Below, one piece after another: positions 34,560-47,679 of a DNA stretch of 64,000 bases. The stretch covers positions 12,805-76,804 of the forward strand of contig CAUJSJ030000050.1 in assembly GCA_963422775.4 (NCBI GenBank), read 5' to 3'. Within the stretch, counting starts at the first letter, position 1. Each line of letters starts with the position of its first letter. The notes under the pieces were generated by a model that had not been told where the DNA came from, made no database searches, and saw nothing but the letters and a program-made list of their open reading frames with translations. This DNA comes from Pelomonas sp963422775 (GTDB lineage: Bacteria; Pseudomonadota; Gammaproteobacteria; Burkholderiales; Burkholderiaceae_C). The position numbers and the translations under genes were made by a program.

Positions 34560-35270
34560 ATGCCACAGACCCTCCTGCTCGTCGAAGACGACGACGCCAT
34601 CGCCGAGCTGCTGCAGCAGCAACTGCAGCTCGCCGGCTATGCCGTGCGCCGCGAGGCCGACGGCCGCGAAGCCATGCTGGCGCTGGACACCGAGGCCTTC
34701 GACCTGGTGCTGCTGGACCTGATGCTGCCGGGCGCCGACGGCTTCGACGTCTGCCGCCACCTGCAGGCCCGCCACCGCCAGACGCCCGTCATCATCATCA
34801 GCGCACGCTCGGCCGAGGCCCACCGCGTGCTGGGACTGGAGCTGGGCGCCGACGACTACCTCGTCAAGCCCTTCTCGATGCTGGAGCTGATCGCCCGCGT
34901 GCGCGCGCTGCTGCGCCGTGTCGAGCTGCTGCGCCATGCGCCGGCAGAGGCCGTGGTGCGCTTCGGGCCGCGCCACCGGCTGGACACCCACAGCCGCGAA
35001 CTGCGCGTCGGCGACGACAGCATCCCGCTGACGCTGCGCGAGTTCGACCTGCTGCATTTCCTCGCCCGCCACCCGGGCCAGGTGTTCAGCCGCGGCGAGC
35101 TGCTGGACCGCGTCTGGGGCCAGGGCTTCGATGGGTACGAGCACACGGTCAACAGCCACATCAACCGGCTGCGCCAGAAGATCGAGGCCGATCCGCAGCA
35201 GCCCCTGCTCATCGAGACGATCTGGGGTGTCGGCTACCGGTTCAGCCCGCCGGCCGGGGCTACCGCATGA
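34560..35270 (+). CDS. OmpR-family response regulator
   Basis: 236-aa regulator. The receiver domain (residues ~4-118) has the acidic pair in LLLVEDDDA, phospho-Asp in DLVLLDLMLPG and Lys in DDYLVKPFS. The winged-helix Trans_reg_C domain (~138-232) contains LTLREFDLLHFLARHPGQV and the HTVNSHINRLRQKIE recognition region. The ATG at 34560 (MPQTLLLVEDDD) fits the family. It overlaps the kinase gene by 4 bases and is divergent from the PEP-CTERM gene, a plausible target. Confidence 0.93.
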   Translation: MPQTLLLVEDDDAIAELLQQQLQLAGYAVRREADGREAMLALDTEAFDLVLLDLMLPGADGFDVCRHLQARHRQTPVIIISARSAEAHRVLGLELGADDYLVKPFSMLELIARVRALLRRVELLRHAPAEAVVRFGPRHRLDTHSRELRVGDDSIPLTLREFDLLHFLARHPGQVFSRGELLDRVWGQGFDGYEHTVNSHINRLRQKIEADPQQPLLIETIWGVGYRFSPPAGATA

Positions 35271-36742
35271 GGCTCAGCTTCACGGCCCGGCTGAGCCTGG
35301 CGCTGGCGGCGCTGCTGTGCGGCTTCGGCGCGCTGGTTGCCGTCGTCGGCGCCCGCGTGCTGGCCAAGCAGCAGCAGGAGACGCTGCAGCGCCTGTCGCA
35401 GGGCCTGGCCGTGCACATCGTCGAGCACTGGCCCGCGCTGAGCCAGCCGGCTGAAGCCGCCACACCCGGCCGGTTGAACGCTGTGCTGGACATGCTGATG
35501 GTCGTCAACCCGGCCATCGAGGTCTATGTGCTGGACGCCGACGGCGGCATCCGCGCCTACCTGGGCGACCCGGCCGCCGTGCGGCAGACCCACGTCGACC
35601 TCGCGCCCGTGCAGGCCTTCCTGTCTGGTGCGGCCCTGCCGGTGCTGGGCACAGACCCGCGAGCCGCCCAGGCAAGGCCGCGCGGTGTGTTCAGCGCCGC
35701 CCGCCTCGCCCCGGTGGCCGGCGGCGGCAAGCCGGGCTATCTCTACGTCGTGCTGCAAGGCCAGGCCAGCACCCAGATCGCCGGCCGCATCGGTCGCGAG
35801 CAGCTCTGGCAGGGTGCGGCGCTGATGCTGGGCGTCGCGCTGCTGGCGACGCTGGCCCTGGGCCTGCTGACGCTGACGCAGCTCACGCGCCCGCTGCGCG
35901 AGCTCGCCGCGCGCATGCGCAGCTACCGCGCCGGCGACGCCGCCCCGCCGGCCCGGCCGCTGGCCGACGAGGTGGGCGCGATGGACGCCGCCTTCGGCCA
36001 GCTGACCGCGCGCGTCGAGCGCCAGATCGAGCAGCAGGCGCAGACGCAGGCGGCCCACCGCGAGGTGGTCGTCAACGTCGCCCACGACCTGCGCACGCCG
36101 CTGACCGCGCTGCACGGCCACCTGGAAGCGCTGGAACGCGAGCTGACCTACGCGCACGTCGAGCCGCTGTCGGCTCACCGGCATCTGCGCGTGGCGCTGG
36201 CGCAGAGCGACAAGGTGAGGCGGCTGTCGCAGCAGCTGTTCGAACTCGCCAGCCTGCAGGCCAGCCAGCAGATCACGCACGTCGAACGCTTTCGCCTGGA
36301 CGAACTGGTCAGCGATGCGGTGCAGAAGTTCGCCTTCGCGCCCGGCGCGCCGCCCGTGGCCCTGGCTGGCCCGCCGCCCGGGCCGCTGGAGCTGGAAGGC
36401 GACCTGCAGCTCGTCGAACGCGCGCTGACCAACCTCATCGACAACGCACTGCGCCACGCACCCGATGCCGGCACGGTGCAGGTGCACCTGCAGCGCGATG
36501 CCCACGCGGTCAGCATCGTCGTCGAGGACCGCGGGCCGGGCCTGCCGCTTGCGCTGCGCCAGCGCCTGGACGCCGGCCAGAGCCTGCGCGAGCCACCCCT
36601 GCAGCGCCCTGGCGGCGGCTTTGGCGGCCTCGGCCTGGCCATCGCGCAACGCATCGCCCAGCTGCACGGTGGCTCCTTGAGCACGCGGCCGGCCGGCCAT
36701 GGCGGCACGCTGATGTGCCTGGCCCTGCCGCTGCCGGCCTGA
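35267..36742 (+). CDS. Membrane sensor histidine kinase
   Basis: 491-aa class I kinase, partner of the preceding regulator. TM1 at ~residues 7-30, a ~150-residue periplasmic sensor region, TM2 at ~183-207, then HAMP, HisKA with the phospho-acceptor His in VVNVAHDLRTPLTALHGH, and HATPase_c with N-box NLIDNALRHAPDA and the GLGLAIAQRIAQLHGG lid. Start is an ATGA overlap with the regulator stop. The input signal is unknown. Confidence 0.93.
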   Translation: MRLSFTARLSLALAALLCGFGALVAVVGARVLAKQQQETLQRLSQGLAVHIVEHWPALSQPAEAATPGRLNAVLDMLMVVNPAIEVYVLDADGGIRAYLGDPAAVRQTHVDLAPVQAFLSGAALPVLGTDPRAAQARPRGVFSAARLAPVAGGGKPGYLYVVLQGQASTQIAGRIGREQLWQGAALMLGVALLATLALGLLTLTQLTRPLRELAARMRSYRAGDAAPPARPLADEVGAMDAAFGQLTARVERQIEQQAQTQAAHREVVVNVAHDLRTPLTALHGHLEALERELTYAHVEPLSAHRHLRVALAQSDKVRRLSQQLFELASLQASQQITHVERFRLDELVSDAVQKFAFAPGAPPVALAGPPPGPLELEGDLQLVERALTNLIDNALRHAPDAGTVQVHLQRDAHAVSIVVEDRGPGLPLALRQRLDAGQSLREPPLQRPGGGFGGLGLAIAQRIAQLHGGSLSTRPAGHGGTLMCLALPLPA

Positions 36743-36768
36743 ACTGGGTCTCGCCCACAATGGCGGGC

Positions 36769-37413
36769 ATGAACGGTGCCCAATTCGAACGCTTTTTCGC
36801 CACCCTCAAGGCCGCCAATCCGGCGCCGCAGACCGAACTGGAGTTCGCCAGCGTTTTCGAATTGCTGACGGCCGTGCTGCTGTCCGCCCAGGCCACCGAC
36901 GTGGGCGTCAACAAGGCCACCCGGCGCCTCTTCGCCGTCGCCAACACGCCGGCGCAGATCCTGACGCTGGGCACCGAAGGGCTGGAGAGCCACATCAAGA
37001 CCATCGGCCTGTTCCACAGCAAGGCCAAGCACCTGCTGCAGACCTGCCAGATCCTCATCGAGCAGCACGGCGGCGAGGTGCCGCGCTCCCGCGAGGCGCT
37101 CGAAGCCCTGCCCGGCGTGGGCCGCAAGACGGCCAACGTCGTCCTCAACGTCGCCTTCGGCGAGCCGACCATGGCCGTCGACACGCACATCTTTCGCGTC
37201 GGCAACCGCACCGGCCTGGCACCGGGGAAGACGCCGCTGGCCGTGGAACTCGGCCTGCTGGACCGCGTGCCGACGCAATACCTTGTCGACGCCCACCACT
37301 GGCTGATCCTGCACGGCCGCTACGTCTGCCAGGCGCGCAAGCCCTTGTGCAATGTTTGTGCAGTCATCCAGGAGTGCGACACCGGACGCCTCTTAAAATC
37401 GGCCCCCGCCTGA
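36769..37413 (+). CDS. nth: Endonuclease III
   Basis: 214-aa bifunctional DNA glycosylase/AP lyase that removes oxidised pyrimidines. The helix-hairpin-helix LPGVGRKTANVVLN carries the catalytic Lys, and the catalytic Asp is in MAVDTHIFRV. The [4Fe-4S] cluster cysteines follow the C-x6-C-x2-C-x5-C pattern (CQARKPLCNVCAVIQEC). Start at 36769 chosen; an ATG three codons earlier (36760) is equally possible. Confidence 0.96.
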   Translation: MNGAQFERFFATLKAANPAPQTELEFASVFELLTAVLLSAQATDVGVNKATRRLFAVANTPAQILTLGTEGLESHIKTIGLFHSKAKHLLQTCQILIEQHGGEVPRSREALEALPGVGRKTANVVLNVAFGEPTMAVDTHIFRVGNRTGLAPGKTPLAVELGLLDRVPTQYLVDAHHWLILHGRYVCQARKPLCNVCAVIQECDTGRLLKSAPA

Positions 37414-37427
37414 TCCCGAGCCCATCC

Positions 37428-37640
37428 ATGGCCAGCCTGACCGACCTGACCGACCGCGTGGAGCGCCTGCTCGTGCGACACGACGAAATCCTGCGCACCA
37501 ACCTGCTGCTGCAGGTGCAGCTCACCGCCATCACCCAGGAGCGCGACAGCCTGCGCTCGCGCCTGAACGCGGCGCGCGCCCGTGTCGACGCCCTGCTGGA
37601 GCGCCTGCCGGCCGAGACGCCCAAGGAGGAACGGCCATGA
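37428..37640 (+). CDS. ZapB-like small coiled-coil protein (TIGR02449-type)
   Basis: 70-aa protein that is almost entirely one predicted coiled coil (MASLTDLTDRVERLLVRHDE onward, heptads of Leu). I recognise the type of small coiled-coil protein encoded just before zapA in many gamma- and betaproteobacteria, thought to be a cell-division (ZapB-like) factor. It overlaps zapA by 4 bases (ATGA), supporting joint expression. Function is inferred from context. Confidence 0.75.
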   Translation: MASLTDLTDRVERLLVRHDEILRTNLLLQVQLTAITQERDSLRSRLNAARARVDALLERLPAETPKEERP

Positions 37641-37936
37641 AGCAGATGGAAGTGACCATCATGGGCCAGAGCTACCTGCTCGGCTGCCCCGAAGGCGGCG
37701 AGGCCGCACTGACAGCCGCCGTGGCCCAGGTGGACCGCGAGATGAGCGCCATCCGCGATGCCGGCAAGGTCAAGGCGCGCGAGCGCATCGCCGTGTTGGC
37801 CGCGCTGAACCTGGCCTACCAGCTCGCCGAGGCACCGCAAAACAAGCCACGTGAAGCGCCGCTGTCAACGCCTGAGCTGGATGCCCTCGTCAAGCGCCTG
37901 GACGAAGCGCTGGAACACGACGGGCAGTTGCTCTGA
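37637..37936 (+). CDS. zapA: Cell division protein ZapA
   Basis: 99-aa FtsZ-associated protein that bundles FtsZ protofilaments. The N-terminal domain has the EVTIMGQSYLLGCPEGGE segment, and the C-terminal helix (RERIAVLAALNLAYQLAE) forms the tetramer coiled coil. Followed directly by a probable 6S RNA gene, as in many proteobacteria. Confidence 0.92.
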   Translation: MKQMEVTIMGQSYLLGCPEGGEAALTAAVAQVDREMSAIRDAGKVKARERIAVLAALNLAYQLAEAPQNKPREAPLSTPELDALVKRLDEALEHDGQLL

Positions 37937-37942
37937 AGACTT

Positions 37943-38107
37943 AGAATCCTCCTCGTCCATCGCTTTCCCCGGGGCTTTATTTCCTTCATCCGATGCTCTA
38001 TGAGCAAGGGCTTGGAACATGCCGGACGGGCGTGATCGTCTCGCGTCAGATGAACCCGAAGTCCGGCTGACCTCGCCCACCTGATTACCCCTGGGTGTTC
38101 AGGATCT
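37943..38107 (+). ncRNA. ssrS: Probable 6S RNA
   Basis: The 217-base gap after zapA is the usual site of ssrS. CCCCGGGGCTTTATTTCC (about 37968-37985) resembles the E. coli 6S bubble strand CCCCTGAGCCGATATTTC. GCCGGAC (38021-38027) and GTCCGGC (38061-38067) form an internal stem. Closing pairs can be drawn between 37943-37950 and 38101-38107 and between 37955-37959 and 38092-38096. A TAGAAT at 37942-37947 could be its own -10, in which case the 5' end would be nearer 37954. Boundaries are approximate. Confidence 0.6.
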
Positions 38108-38153
38108 CGGCCCCCAGGATTGCGGTGGACACCCTCTCCCTTAGCATCAGCCC

Positions 38154-38608
<455 letters not shown>

Positions 38609-38612
<4 letters not shown>

Positions 38613-39421
38613 CGGCCGGCCTTGTCATCGAGCTGCTGGCGCTCGGGCTGGCAGCGGGCTTCCTCGCCGGCTTGCTCGGCATCGGCGGCGGCATGCTGAT
38701 GGTGCCCATCCTGACCTTCATCCTCAGCCAGCGCGGCGTCGAGGCGGGTCTGGCGGTCAAGATGGCCATCGCCACCTCGATGGCGACCATCATGTTCACG
38801 TCGCTGTCCAGCGTGCGCGCCCACCACCAGCGCGGCGCGGTGCGCTGGGATCTCGTCAAGGGGCTGGCCCCGGGCATCCTGATCGGCGGTCTGCTGGCGG
38901 GCGCCGGGCTGTTCGGCCTGCTCAAGGGCGCCTGGCTGGCGCTGGTGTTCGCGGCCTTCGTCAGTTTCTCGGGCTGGCAGATGCTGCGCAACAAGCGCCC
39001 CGCGCCCAGCCGCCAGATGCCCGGCACGGTCGGCCAGCTCGGCGCCGGCGCGGGCATCGGCCTGCTGTCGGGCCTGGTGGGCGCCGGCGGCGGCTTCGTC
39101 AGCGTGCCCTTCATGGTCTGGTGCAACGTGCCGGTTCATCTGGCCGTGGCGACAAGCGCCGCCCTGGGCTTCCCGATCGCTGTCGCCAACACGCTGGGTT
39201 ATGTCATCGGAGGCTGGGGCATGGCGCCGGCTCTGCCGGGCACGGTGGGCTATCTCTACCTGCCGGCGCTGGCGGTGATTGCTGCTGCCAGCGTGACGAT
39301 GGCACCGCTCGGCGCCCGCGCGGCCCACGCGATGGATGTGGGGCAGTTGAAGAAGGTCTTCGCGACGCTGCTTTTCGCGCTGGCGGCGTACATGCTGTGG
39401 AAGGGTTTGGCGGAGTTTTAG
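38609..39421 (+). CDS. TauE/SafE family sulfite/anion exporter-like permease
   Basis: 270-aa membrane protein with about 8 hydrophobic segments in two related halves; each half has a Gly-rich motif (GLLGIGGGMLMVPIL and GLVGAGGGFVSVPFM), the hallmark of the family. Members move sulfite, sulfonates or other organic anions; substrate here unknown. Start ATG overlaps the EVE-gene stop (ATGA). Confidence 0.9.
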
Positions 39422-39450
39422 CCCGCTGGCCGCCGTTAAGCTCCGCGCCC

Positions 39451-40392
39451 ATGAAACATTCTGCCCTCACGCTGATCCTCGCCGGCCTGCTGTCGGCCGC
39501 CGCCGTCGCGGCGCCCAAGAAGCCGTCCAAGGCTCCGGCCGCGAAGAAGACGGCCCAGGAGATCCTTGCCACCTCGCCGGCCGGCGACTGGCGTGCGCTG
39601 GACCCCGACAACACGCTGCTCATGGAACTCCCCTCGGGCCAGGTCGTCATCGAACTGGCACCGCGCTTCGCGCCGGCCCACGCGGCCAACATCCGTGCGC
39701 TGGCGCATGGCGGCTACTGGGACGGCCTGGCCATCCTGCGCGTGCAGGACAACTTCGTCACCCAATGGGGCGACCCCGACGGCGAGGACGCCACCAAGGC
39801 CAAGCCGCTGCCGGCCGGCGTCTCGCCCAAGCTGCCGGCCGAGTTCTCCGTGCAGCTGGACCGCGTTGGCAAGGCGGCAGGCTTCGCCAAGCTGGCCGAT
39901 ATGGATGGCTGGGCGCCGCGCACCGGTTTTGCCGAAGGCATGCCCGTGGCTGCCGACCCGAAGACGGGCAAGGCCTGGCTGGCCCACTGCTACGGCATGG
40001 TCGGCGCCGGCCGCAGCGACGCGGTGGACTCCAGCAATGGCACCGAGCTCTATGTCGTCATCGGCCAGGCGCCGCGCGGGCTGGACCTGAACATCACCCT
40101 CGTCGGCCGCGTGCTCAAGGGCATGGAATTCCTGTCCGCCCTGCCCCGCGGCACCGCGGCCATGGGCTTTTACGACAAGCCCGAGCAGCGCACCGGCATC
40201 CAGCGCATCCGCCTGCTGGCCGACGTGCCGGCGGACGAGCGGCCGGCGCTGCAGGTGCTCAGGACCGAGTCGGCCACCTGGACCCAGCTGCTGGACGCAC
40301 GCCGCTACCGGGGCGGCTGGTTCGTGCACAGCCCGGGCCACATCGACGTCTGCAGCGCGTCGGTGCCGACGCGCCCTCAGCCGCCGAAGTAG
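39451..40392 (+). CDS. Exported cyclophilin-type peptidyl-prolyl isomerase
   Basis: 313-aa protein with a signal peptide (residues ~1-20, MKHSALTLILAGLLSAAAVA). A cyclophilin domain follows from ~residue 50, recognisable from ILRVQDNFVTQWGDPDGED (compare FHRVI..FMIQGGDP), the HCYGMVGAGRS stretch and the LNITLVGRVLKGME end. A ~60-residue C-terminal extension is additional. It should help fold proteins in the periplasm. Its 3' end overlaps that of the convergent feoB by 16 bases. Confidence 0.87.
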   Translation: MKHSALTLILAGLLSAAAVAAPKKPSKAPAAKKTAQEILATSPAGDWRALDPDNTLLMELPSGQVVIELAPRFAPAHAANIRALAHGGYWDGLAILRVQDNFVTQWGDPDGEDATKAKPLPAGVSPKLPAEFSVQLDRVGKAAGFAKLADMDGWAPRTGFAEGMPVAADPKTGKAWLAHCYGMVGAGRSDAVDSSNGTELYVVIGQAPRGLDLNITLVGRVLKGMEFLSALPRGTAAMGFYDKPEQRTGIQRIRLLADVPADERPALQVLRTESATWTQLLDARRYRGGWFVHSPGHIDVCSASVPTRPQPPK

Positions 40393-42266
40393 ATCGCCGT
40401 CCGGTAGGTGATGAACGAGGCCAGATAGGCCAGGCCGAACAGATAGGCCGCCATGATCAGCGGCAGCTTGTAGCCGCCGGTCTCGCGCTTCACGGCTGCC
40501 AGCGTCGCCAGGCATTGCGGCGCGAACACATACCAGGCCAGCAACGACAGCGCCGTTGCCAGGCTCCAGCTCTGCGCGATCAGCGGCGCCAGCGCCTGGG
40601 CGGCGTCGTCACCGGTGGCCGACAGTGCGTAGACCGTGCCCAGCGCACTGATGGCGACTTCGCGCGCGGCCAGGCCCGGCACCAGGGCCAGGCTGATCTG
40701 CCAGTTGAAGCCGATGGGCGCGAAGATCTTGGCCAGGCCCGCGCCCAGCCAGCCGGCGACGCTGTACTGGATGGGCGCCCCCGTCGCGCCTTCCGGCGGG
40801 CCAGGGAAGCTGGACAGCAGCCACAGCGCGATGGTCAGCACGAGGATGATGCCGCCGACGCGCTTGATGAAGATCATCGCGCGCTGCCACAGGCCGATGA
40901 GGATCGAGCGCGGGTGCGGCCAGTGGTAGCTGGGCAGCTCCATCATCAGCGGCCGCACGAGGCGGCCGGTGTTTGTGAAGCGCTTGAGCACCCAGGCCAC
41001 GGCCAGCGCACCGAGGATGCCGGCGAGGTACAGGCCGAACAGCACCAGCCCCTGCAGCTCCATGCCCGCCACCTCGCGGTGCGGGATGAAGGCGCCGATC
41101 AGCAGCGCGTACACCGGCAGCCGCGCCGAGCAGGTCATCAGCGGCGCGATCATGATCGTGACGAGGCGGTCGCGCGGGTTGGAGATGGAGCGCGTGGCCA
41201 TGATGCCGGGGATGGCACAGGCAAAGCTCGACAGCAGCGGGATGAAGCTGCGCCCCGACAGGCCGACGCTGCCCATCAGCCGATCCAGCAGCAGCGCCGC
41301 GCGCGGCAGATAGCCCGACTCCTCCAGCAGCAGGATGAAGAAGAACAGGATCAGGATCTGCGGCAGGAAGGCCAGCACGCCGCCGGCACCGGCGATGACG
41401 CCATCGACGATGAGGCTGTGCAGCCAGCCCTCGGGCAGCGCCTTGCCGACCTGCGCGCCGATCCAGGCCATGCCGGCCTCGATGGCGTCCTTGGGCGGCT
41501 CCGCCCAGGAGAACACGGCCTGGAAGAGCAGGAAGAGCAGCACGGCCAAGATGATGGAGCCGGCCACCGGGTGCAGCAGCACGCGGTCGACTCGGTCGCT
41601 GGGCAGCGTAGGCAGGTCCTGGTCCAGGTGCAGCGCGCGAAGCATGGTCTTGACGGTGACGTGGTCGTCCACCTGTTGCTCGCCCGCGCTGGCGATGGGG
41701 GCGCCCTCCCAGACTTCGGGCTTGTCGAGCAGCGCACGCAACTCGTCCAGGCCTTCCTTGTGGATCGCGACGGTGCGCACGACGGGCAGACCCAGCTGGG
41801 CGCTCAGCGCGGCGGGGTCGATCTTCAGCCCCCGGCGCGCGGCCAGGTCGGCCATGTTCAGCGCGACGACCACCGGCAGACCCATCCGGCGCACGGCCAG
41901 CAGCAGTCGCAGGTTGCGGCGCAGGTTGGTCGCATCCAGCACGCAGACGACCAGGTCCGGCCGCTTCTCGCCCTTGGCGCGGCCGGCCAGCACGTCGCAG
42001 GTGACGCGCTCGTCCGGCGAGCGCGGGTGCAGGCTGTAGGTGCCGGGCAGGTCCAGCAGGCGCAGTGCCTTGCCGGCGGCGGAGACCAGCCGGCCTTCCT
42101 TGCGCTCGACGGTGACGCCCGCGTAATTGGCCACCTTCTGGTGGCTGCCGGTCAGGCCATTGAAGAGGGCCGTCTTGCCGCAGTTTGGATTGCCGACCAG
42201 CGCAACCAGCTTGCCGCCACGATGGACGTGGACGACCGCACTGCCTGGCGCCTGCGGTTTAGCCAT
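40377..42266 (-). CDS. feoB: Ferrous iron transport protein B
   Basis: 629-aa inner-membrane Fe(II) transporter. The N-terminal G domain has G1 GNPNCGKT, G3 DLPGTYSLHP and G4 ALNMAD. The membrane part has the two Gate repeats with Cys motifs (FACAIPGIMATRS; MTCSARLPVYALL). Somewhat shorter than E. coli FeoB. No FeoC follows. Overlaps feoA by 8 bases. Confidence 0.96.
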   Translation of the reverse strand: MAKPQAPGSAVVHVHRGGKLVALVGNPNCGKTALFNGLTGSHQKVANYAGVTVERKEGRLVSAAGKALRLLDLPGTYSLHPRSPDERVTCDVLAGRAKGEKRPDLVVCVLDATNLRRNLRLLLAVRRMGLPVVVALNMADLAARRGLKIDPAALSAQLGLPVVRTVAIHKEGLDELRALLDKPEVWEGAPIASAGEQQVDDHVTVKTMLRALHLDQDLPTLPSDRVDRVLLHPVAGSIILAVLLFLLFQAVFSWAEPPKDAIEAGMAWIGAQVGKALPEGWLHSLIVDGVIAGAGGVLAFLPQILILFFFILLLEESGYLPRAALLLDRLMGSVGLSGRSFIPLLSSFACAIPGIMATRSISNPRDRLVTIMIAPLMTCSARLPVYALLIGAFIPHREVAGMELQGLVLFGLYLAGILGALAVAWVLKRFTNTGRLVRPLMMELPSYHWPHPRSILIGLWQRAMIFIKRVGGIILVLTIALWLLSSFPGPPEGATGAPIQYSVAGWLGAGLAKIFAPIGFNWQISLALVPGLAAREVAISALGTVYALSATGDDAAQALAPLIAQSWSLATALSLLAWYVFAPQCLATLAAVKRETGGYKLPLIMAAYLFGLAYLASFITYRTAIYFGG

Positions 42267-42519
42267 GACGCGGCGTCACGGCGATGCATTCGGCCTCGGC
42301 GTGGCGCAGCGCAAACGTCGACTGCCCGACGCGCACCACCAGGTTGCCCGTGCGCTGGGCACCGCGGCGCAGCACGCGCACGGCCTCGCCCGGCAGAAAG
42401 CCCAGGTCGGCCAGCCACCCAGCCCATTCCGGCGAATGCTGGGGCGCGCTGACCTGCTCGACGGTCAGCGCCTGCCCGGCTGGGGCGGCGGCGAGGCTGG
42501 AAGGCAGCAGCTCGGTCAT
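42259..42519 (-). CDS. feoA: Ferrous iron transport protein A
   Basis: 86-aa SH3-like cytosolic partner of FeoB. The FeoA core shows WLADLGFLPGEAVRVLRRGAQ and the C-terminal TFALRHAEAECIAVTP. A perfect Fur-type palindrome lies 28 bases upstream, so iron-responsive repression is expected. Confidence 0.93.
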   Translation of the reverse strand: MTELLPSSLAAAPAGQALTVEQVSAPQHSPEWAGWLADLGFLPGEAVRVLRRGAQRTGNLVVRVGQSTFALRHAEAECIAVTPRHG

Positions 42520-42546
42520 GGGCAGGTCGACAGGGCGGTCGGTTTG

Positions 42547-42563
42547 ATGAGAATGATTCTCAT
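42547..42563. promoter_or_regulatory. Fur box upstream of feoAB
   Basis: ATGAGAAT-G-ATTCTCAT is a perfect 17-bp palindrome matching the core of the Fur consensus GATAATGATAATCATTATC. It lies 28 bases upstream of feoA, where it would cover a promoter. The distal flank runs towards the signalling operon 3' end, which reads in the same direction. Confidence 0.8.
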
Positions 42564-42645
42564 TGTACTCAATGCCGGCACCATCTGCCTGCGGGAACGG
42601 GCTTTGCCCGCCAGAGTTCTCACGCTCGGCGAACTGTTCGACGCC

Positions 42646-46416
<3,771 letters not shown>

Positions 46417-46436
46417 GGCGACAGGGGCCGCGGCGT

Positions 46437-47675
46437 TCAATGGCCCACCTCGGCGCGCGACATCAATGCCGTCCAGTGCTCGGTCGAGCGGAAGGTCGGC
46501 CAGGGTTCGGGCCGGATGTAGCGCGGCTGCGCGAACACCTCGCCGAGCTGGCCGCCGGGCTTGACCTGGGCGATGCGCAACTGCCGCCACAGATGGCGGC
46601 TCTGGCTGTCGACGGCCGCAAAGCCCTGGGGCGCGGGCACCGTCTGGTGCACCACGTTGGCGTTGACCGCGTCGGTCCGCGGGCTGCCGACCTCGCGCAC
46701 GGCGGCGGCCCACAGCAGCACGCCGACATAGGCCGACACGGCCGGGTCACCAGCCTGGGCGGCCTGGCTGCGGCGCAGCCGCTCGAGGAAGGCCTCGTTG
46801 GCAGGCCCGGGCAGGGACTGCAGGTAGCTCCAGGCCGCGAAGTGGCGGTCAAGCCGCCCGCCGTCGAAGGCCTTCAGCTCCGGCTCGGTGGCGCTGAAGG
46901 ACAGCAGCGGCAGGTCGGTCAGCCCAGCCGCCACCAGGGCATCGAAGAAGGCCTGGTTGCTGTCGCCGCTGATCGTGCTGAGCACGACGTCGGGCTGCAG
47001 CCTTTGCAGGTCGGCCATGACGGCGCCCATGTCGCCGCCCGGCGGCACGTAGCGTTCACCCAGCACCCGGCCGCCGCCCAGCATGATGAAGTCGCGCAGC
47101 ACGCCGCCCAGGCGGCGCGGATAGAGGCTGTCAGTGCCGACCAGGTAGATGCGCCTGCCAAAGCCGTGCATGGCCCAGTCCGTCGCCGGCAGCGCCTGCT
47201 GGTTGGGCGTCGGGCCCGTGTAGACGATGTGGGCCGACTGTTCCATGCCCTCGTGGGCCATCGGATAGAAGAAAAGGTGCCGGTGGGTCTCGACGACCGG
47301 CTTGACGGCCTGGCGGCAGCTGGACGACCCGCAGCCGAACAGCACCACCGCATGCTCCACGCTGATGAGGCGCTCCGCCGCCGCAGACGCGAGGCGCGCG
47401 TCCGCGCGTGAATCCTCGATCTTCAGCTCCACGCGCCGGCCCAGCAGCCCGCCGCCGGCATTGATCTCTTCCACCGCCAGCTTGACGGCCGCCACCAGCG
47501 GCGCCTCGCTCTTGGCCGTCGGGCCGCTGAGGGCCTGCAGCAGGCCGATGACGATGGGGCTGCGCGCGGCCTCGGCCTGGGGCCTGTGCAGGTAGTAACT
47601 CGCCAGCGCCAACGCCAGGATCACGAGCAGTGACAGGCCGCCCAGCAGCGCCAATCGTGCCCGCGCCGCCAGCAT
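46437..47675 (-). CDS. Urea/amide-type periplasmic binding protein, membrane anchored, kinase-linked
   Basis: 412-aa protein of the UrtA/FmdD/AmiC-like class (Peripla_BP_5-type). After an N-terminal hydrophobic helix (~9-27) comes SPIVIGLLQALSGPTAKSE, then VVLFGCGSSSCRQAVKPVVE and GDSNQAFFDALVAAGL. No lipobox Cys is seen and the helix may be uncleaved. No ABC permease or ATPase gene is near; it sits between two kinase genes, 5 bases from one and 20 from the other. I infer a ligand-sensing partner for the kinases, as TorT is for TorS, with urea, short amides or amino acids as candidate ligands. Confidence 0.82.
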   Translation of the reverse strand: MLAARARLALLGGLSLLVILALALASYYLHRPQAEAARSPIVIGLLQALSGPTAKSEAPLVAAVKLAVEEINAGGGLLGRRVELKIEDSRADARLASAAAERLISVEHAVVLFGCGSSSCRQAVKPVVETHRHLFFYPMAHEGMEQSAHIVYTGPTPNQQALPATDWAMHGFGRRIYLVGTDSLYPRRLGGVLRDFIMLGGGRVLGERYVPPGGDMGAVMADLQRLQPDVVLSTISGDSNQAFFDALVAAGLTDLPLLSFSATEPELKAFDGGRLDRHFAAWSYLQSLPGPANEAFLERLRRSQAAQAGDPAVSAYVGVLLWAAAVREVGSPRTDAVNANVVHQTVPAPQGFAAVDSQSRHLWRQLRIAQVKPGGQLGEVFAQPRYIRPEPWPTFRSTEHWTALMSRAEVGH

Positions 47676-47679
47676 GGTC

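Noticed and set aside
34349..35266. Upstream extension of the sensor kinase frame through the response regulator
   Set aside because: It is out of frame with the regulator and Arg/Pro-rich; the ATGA overlap at 35267 gives a proper first membrane helix.
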